From positions 1 to 7,208 of the forward strand of contig JAUSPK010000180.1 of NCBI GenBank assembly GCA_030655735.1: DNA of 7,208 nucleotides, written 5' to 3'. Under the pieces are notes generated by a model. It saw only the letters and a program-made list of their open reading frames with translations, was not told the origin of the DNA and did no database searches. This document shows positions 4,284-7,208 of this stretch, in pieces; the stretch's first letter is position 1, and each line of letters starts with the position of its first letter. Origin of the DNA: Syntrophales bacterium. GTDB taxonomy: Bacteria > Desulfobacterota > Syntrophia > Syntrophales > UBA2210. The position numbers and the translations under genes are program-made.

Positions 4284-6818
4284 ATGCGAAGACCCGTCAT
4301 CCCCCTGCTCATAGCGCTCATCACGGGAATAACCATCGGAAGTATCGCGAGCATACCCAACGGCGTGGCTCTCCCGGCACTTGCGGCAGTCCTTGCAGCG
4401 CTGCTCTTCCTGGCTGCCTCGGGCAAAAAGGGCCTTGTCTTCTCCTGCCTGCTTATATCTCTGTTTTTGCTGGGCATCCTCAACATAAATCTGTATCTTC
4501 ATCCACACTGGGGCAGGGACGATATAACGCGCCACGCGGGGAAGGATCGGCTGACCGTTGAAGGGCTGGTGTGCGCCACTCCCCGGATAGTGGGCGAAAA
4601 GACACGTCTTGTCATCAGCGCCTCACGGATAATCCGAGACGGAATAGCCGTTCCCGTGAAGGGAAAGATACTCCTCTCCGTCAAAGATAGCAATACCGTA
4701 TTCAACTACGGCAATTATATCAGGGCCCGGACAAAACTGAAAGGGCCGCACAACTTCAACAATCCCGGGGGCTTTGACTACGAAAGATATCTCCTCTACC
4801 GGGGAATCAGCCTTCGCGGGTATGTCAGCAGGCCTTCGGACATCGTTATCATCCGGGAGAGCGCCGGAGATTATCTCAGGACGCGGATAGAGAGATACCG
4901 CTCGCTCCTCAGGGGACTTATCCGGGAGAGTGCCCCCTCCCCTGAGGGCGGTGTGCTGCAGGCATTGCTACTGGGAGAGAAGGAGGGAATTCCGGAGGAC
5001 ATCATCAGGGATTTCAATCGGGCGGGGGTCTCCCACATCCTTGCCATATCGGGGCTTCATGTGGGGATCATAGCCTTTATCTCGTTCGCTATCATCAAAA
5101 TCATAATGCGGTCTTCCGAGTACCTGCTCTTGAGATTCAATATCTTCAAGGTATCCGCCCTGCTTTCCGTCATACCGGTCATCGGGTACGCCTTCATCGC
5201 GGGTCTTCGCATATCGACCATACGGGCCGCCATCATGATACTCTGCTATCTCACCGCGCTCCTTGCCGGGAGGGGACGCGATCTTTTGAACATACTGGCA
5301 TTTGCCGCGTTTCTGATTCTCGTCATAAACCCCGCGTCCCTCTTCGACGTCTCGTTCCAGCTCTCCTTTACGGCGGTCGCCGCCATACTGCTCGCAGTCC
5401 CGGCGCTCGGCAGCATGATCCCGAAACCAGACGGAGGGGGAATCCTCAGAAGGGGCATGACCTCCGTTCTGCTCTTTACCCTGGTCAGTCTCGCCGCCGT
5501 GATCGGCACCGCCCCCCTAATCGCGCTCTATTTCAACCGGATCTCAACCATTGCGCTCCTCTCCAACCTGTTTGCCATACCGATCATAGGGTTTGCCGCC
5601 CTCCCGGTGGGGATGCTGCTCATCGTGACGGCCCCCTTCGCTCCGGTCGCACCGGTACTCATAACGGTTGCCTCCTTCTTTATCCAAATCGCCATTTCCA
5701 TTATCGGTTTTCTGTCGTCATTCCCCTTTTCGAGTCTCGCTGTGACAACACCGACGCTTCCGGAAATCTTTTTCTATTACCTTTGTGTCCTTACAGGGAT
5801 ACGGATGATAACTGTGTGGAGATCGAAAGAAAACGGGGTGTCCGGCGACTCAAAAAGGGATATTCCCCCGTCCGCGATCGGGCGTCTCAAAGACCTGTAC
5901 CGGGTCAAGGAGCGAAACCTGCTGGCACTCTCCCTGGGCTTGATCGCCCTGTTCTTCGTCGCCGATGCCTTCTACACGAACCTGCGCGCCGCCGGGAGTA
6001 GACACATCGAGATGACGTTCATCGATGTGGGGCAGGGAAGCTCCACACTGATACGGTTTCCCGGAGGACCTGTCATGCTGGTGGACGGCGGCGGGTTCTA
6101 CGACAAGAGCTTCGATCTGGGAAAATACGTGGTGGCGCCCTACCTGTGGCGCGAAAAGATAAAAAAGATAGACATCATGGTCCTCACGCATCCCGACCAG
6201 GACCATGTCGGCGGTCTCCCCTTCATAGTCGAAAACTTTGAGGTGGGGGAGATCTGGTCAAACGGCCAGGAATCGGAAAACGAGTCCTGGCGGAGGCTCC
6301 TGGAGGTCATCGGGAGAAAGGGCATCCCTCATCGGATCATCGGCACGAACACACAGGAGCGGATAATCGGAGGCGCCTCCATCAGGATACTGAACCCGGC
6401 ACGACCAGCATCTGGGAGGGGATTTTCCTTTCCGGACTTCGATTGCAACAACAACGGGGTGGTCATGAAGATAACCTTCGGCAGGAGGAGCATCCTCCTC
6501 CCCGCCGACATATCGGGCCCCGCCGAGGCGGAGCTTGTCGCCTCCGGCCATGACCTGGAGGCCGACATCCTGATGGCGCCCCACCACGGAGGACATACCT
6601 CCAGCACCGCGCCCTTCCTCAGGGCGGTCCGGCCCAAAATCGCAGTCATAAGCTGCGGCCCCGGCAACGTCTTCGGTTTTCCCAACCAGGATGTGCTTGA
6701 CAGATACGTAAAAGCGGGGATAAGAATTCTGAGAACAGACAAAAACGGCGCAATAACCATACGAACAGATGGAGAAAATATGGAAGTCAGAGATCAGGGG
6801 CCGGAAGCCGGTAAATAG
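4284..6818 (+). CDS. comEC: DNA internalization competence protein ComEC/Rec2
   Basis: This is the inner-membrane channel through which single-stranded DNA enters the cytoplasm during natural transformation. The 844-residue protein has the full family architecture. Three helices lie in residues 5-65. The soluble DUF4131/OB-like region (about 80-190) has the signature NPGGFDYERYL. The multi-helix Competence domain (about 220-510) has the hallmark ISGLHV (255-260). The metallo-beta-lactamase domain (about 580-835) begins FIDVGQGSSTLI. It has THPDQDH (His636, Asp638, Asp640, His641) and APHHGGH (His767, His768), so metal-binding residues appear intact. Length is normal (Bacillus subtilis ComEC is near 776). 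The ATG at 4284 is the first possible start, since TGA lies in frame at 4272. No good Shine-Dalgarno precedes it; GGTG at 4270-4273 is the only candidate. The last residues (MEVRDQGPEAGK) come from a repeat copy and look like an acquired tail. Confidence 0.95.
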   Translation: MRRPVIPLLIALITGITIGSIASIPNGVALPALAAVLAALLFLAASGKKGLVFSCLLISLFLLGILNINLYLHPHWGRDDITRHAGKDRLTVEGLVCATPRIVGEKTRLVISASRIIRDGIAVPVKGKILLSVKDSNTVFNYGNYIRARTKLKGPHNFNNPGGFDYERYLLYRGISLRGYVSRPSDIVIIRESAGDYLRTRIERYRSLLRGLIRESAPSPEGGVLQALLLGEKEGIPEDIIRDFNRAGVSHILAISGLHVGIIAFISFAIIKIIMRSSEYLLLRFNIFKVSALLSVIPVIGYAFIAGLRISTIRAAIMILCYLTALLAGRGRDLLNILAFAAFLILVINPASLFDVSFQLSFTAVAAILLAVPALGSMIPKPDGGGILRRGMTSVLLFTLVSLAAVIGTAPLIALYFNRISTIALLSNLFAIPIIGFAALPVGMLLIVTAPFAPVAPVLITVASFFIQIAISIIGFLSSFPFSSLAVTTPTLPEIFFYYLCVLTGIRMITVWRSKENGVSGDSKRDIPPSAIGRLKDLYRVKERNLLALSLGLIALFFVADAFYTNLRAAGSRHIEMTFIDVGQGSSTLIRFPGGPVMLVDGGGFYDKSFDLGKYVVAPYLWREKIKKIDIMVLTHPDQDHVGGLPFIVENFEVGEIWSNGQESENESWRRLLEVIGRKGIPHRIIGTNTQERIIGGASIRILNPARPASGRGFSFPDFDCNNNGVVMKITFGRRSILLPADISGPAEAELVASGHDLEADILMAPHHGGHTSSTAPFLRAVRPKIAVISCGPGNVFGFPNQDVLDRYVKAGIRILRTDKNGAITIRTDGENMEVRDQGPEAGK
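6792..6811 (+). repeat. Right copy of the comEC-flanking inverted repeat, inside the comEC 3' end
   Basis: The plus strand reads GATCAGGGGCCGGAAGCCG (6792-6810), 16 of 19 identical to the minus-strand copy at 4230-4248. It encodes part of the C-terminal tail RDQGPEAG of ComEC, just before the stop codon at 6816. Confidence 0.65.
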
Positions 6819-6820
6819 TG

Positions 6821-6852
6821 ATGCATTCCCACGCAGGAGCGTGGGAATGCAT
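6821..6852. repeat. Strong 14-bp hairpin after comEC, REP-like
   Basis: ATGCATTCCCACGC (6821-6834) and GCGTGGGAATGCAT (6839-6852) are perfect complements around the loop AGGA. The stem starts two bases after the comEC stop codon. There is no T-run downstream, so it is not a classical intrinsic terminator. It would still make a very stable mRNA 3' end. The TTCCCACGC-AGGA-GCGTGGGAA core resembles a repeat I recall from many proteobacterial genomes and from REP/RAYT contexts. Confidence 0.85.
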
Positions 6853-6921
6853 ACCAAACAAGCAACGAGGAACAAACAATAAGCAAATGTACCCCTATTT
6901 GTTGAGCTATTACGATTTTTC

Positions 6922-6951
6922 TTGACAATGAATCCCATACTGGAATATGTG
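6922..6951 (+). promoter_or_regulatory. Possible sigma-70 promoter for the downstream gene
   Basis: A perfect -35 TTGACA (6922-6927) is followed after 18 bases by a weak -10 candidate TATGTG (6946-6951). It sits in an AT-rich stretch between the comEC hairpin and the next start codon, about 25 bases upstream of that ATG. The poor -10 keeps confidence low. Confidence 0.35.
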
Positions 6952-6976
6952 AAATCGTTCGTAAAGGAACAGAAGC

Positions 6977-7208
6977 ATGGAAGAAAAAATGGGGCAAAGA
7001 AAAATATATAAACCGAGGCCAGGGACATTAATATTTTGCGGAAACTCGAGACTGCCCGAGAATGTCACCGCAAAACATGTATTTGGATTTTTTTCGGTTG
7101 AGCTTGAAGTCGACCCCGCGGATTTCAAGATTATAGATGCCTCCTGTACGCTGTTGCCGTCGCTGGGAGAGAAAGTATTGCTGAATGCGCTGGTAGGGTA
7201 TGAGGTTG
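6977..7208 (+). CDS. DUF3870-like protein, N-terminal part (runs off the window)
   Basis: From the ATG at 6977 the frame is open for 77 codons to the window edge. AAGGAA (6964-6969) lies 7 bases before it, and an in-frame TAA at 6962 excludes any earlier start. The protein begins MEEKMGQRKIYKPRPGTLIF, then CGNSRLPENVTAKHVFGFFS, and continues VELEVDPADFKIIDASCTLL and LPSLGEKVLLNALVGYEV. The pattern G-x-(S/A)-(R/K)-LP...VELEVD...IIDASCT...L-VGY fits DUF3870 as I remember it. These are small (about 100 residues) proteins of unknown function, so about a quarter of the protein is probably missing. No signal peptide or membrane segment is seen. It follows comEC in the same direction but is separated from it by a hairpin and a possible promoter, so it is probably transcribed separately. 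The family call is from memory; function is unknown. Confidence 0.7.
   Translation, partial: MEEKMGQRKIYKPRPGTLIFCGNSRLPENVTAKHVFGFFSVELEVDPADFKIIDASCTLLPSLGEKVLLNALVGYEV

Noticed and set aside
6928..7011. Small plus-strand frame MNPILEYVKSFVKEQKHG... (27 codons) upstream of the DUF3870-like gene
   Set aside because: It has no ribosome site, and its ATG starts right after the putative -35 box. It overlaps the next gene in another frame. It could be a leader peptide but nothing supports this.
6258..7028. Minus-strand open frame of 256 codons across the comEC end and beyond
   Set aside because: It covers the comEC metallo-beta-lactamase region in antisense and passes through the 14-bp hairpin. 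The product has no recognisable domain.
1..7208. CRISPR array, tRNA or rRNA gene
   Set aside because: No regularly spaced repeat-spacer units, cloverleaf or rRNA-like sequence was seen on either strand.

Overview
The window looks like a chromosomal segment from a bacterium of the Desulfobacterota (former Deltaproteobacteria) or Nitrospirota type. This rests on the pilin sequence, the sigma-54/PilSR control of the pilin gene, frequent ATA, AGG and GGG codons in otherwise GC-rich genes, and abundant short palindromic intergenic repeats. It is an inference from sequence style, not a database result.

Layout. Bases 1-71 are the tip of an insertion sequence, probably IS21-like, with two spaced direct repeats ending in a TGTCA terminus. 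Then come a bidirectional hairpin terminator (169-196) and a palindromic repeat (228-260), both downstream of pilA. The minus strand carries the type IV pilus regulatory block in the order pilS (4188-2521), pilR (2510-1134), then pilA (678-265). A 455-base gap separates pilR from pilA. It holds a near-perfect sigma-54 promoter for pilA, an IHF-like site, a candidate PilR enhancer and several palindromes, one of them a MITE-like nested repeat. Divergently on the plus strand are comEC (4284-6818), a strong 14-bp hairpin (6821-6852), and the start of a small DUF3870-like gene (6977 to the right edge).

How the parts fit. PilS is a six-helix membrane histidine kinase and PilR a sigma-54 activator. 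Their expected target is the pilA promoter just downstream, so kinase, activator, sigma-54 promoter and target pilin all lie in this window. ComEC is the inner-membrane DNA-uptake channel of natural transformation. Placing it back to back with pilS fits a joint pilus/competence locus, although a shared role is an inference.

The most unusual aspect is that several unrelated short palindromic or tandem repeat families sit at the gene boundaries. One pair (4230-4267 and 6792-6811) lies in inverted orientation around comEC, reaches into its coding end, and can encode the same peptide RDQGPE on both sides. I see no wholly new multi-gene system. The coding content is a recognisable pilus/competence locus, and the novelty lies in the intergenic structures.
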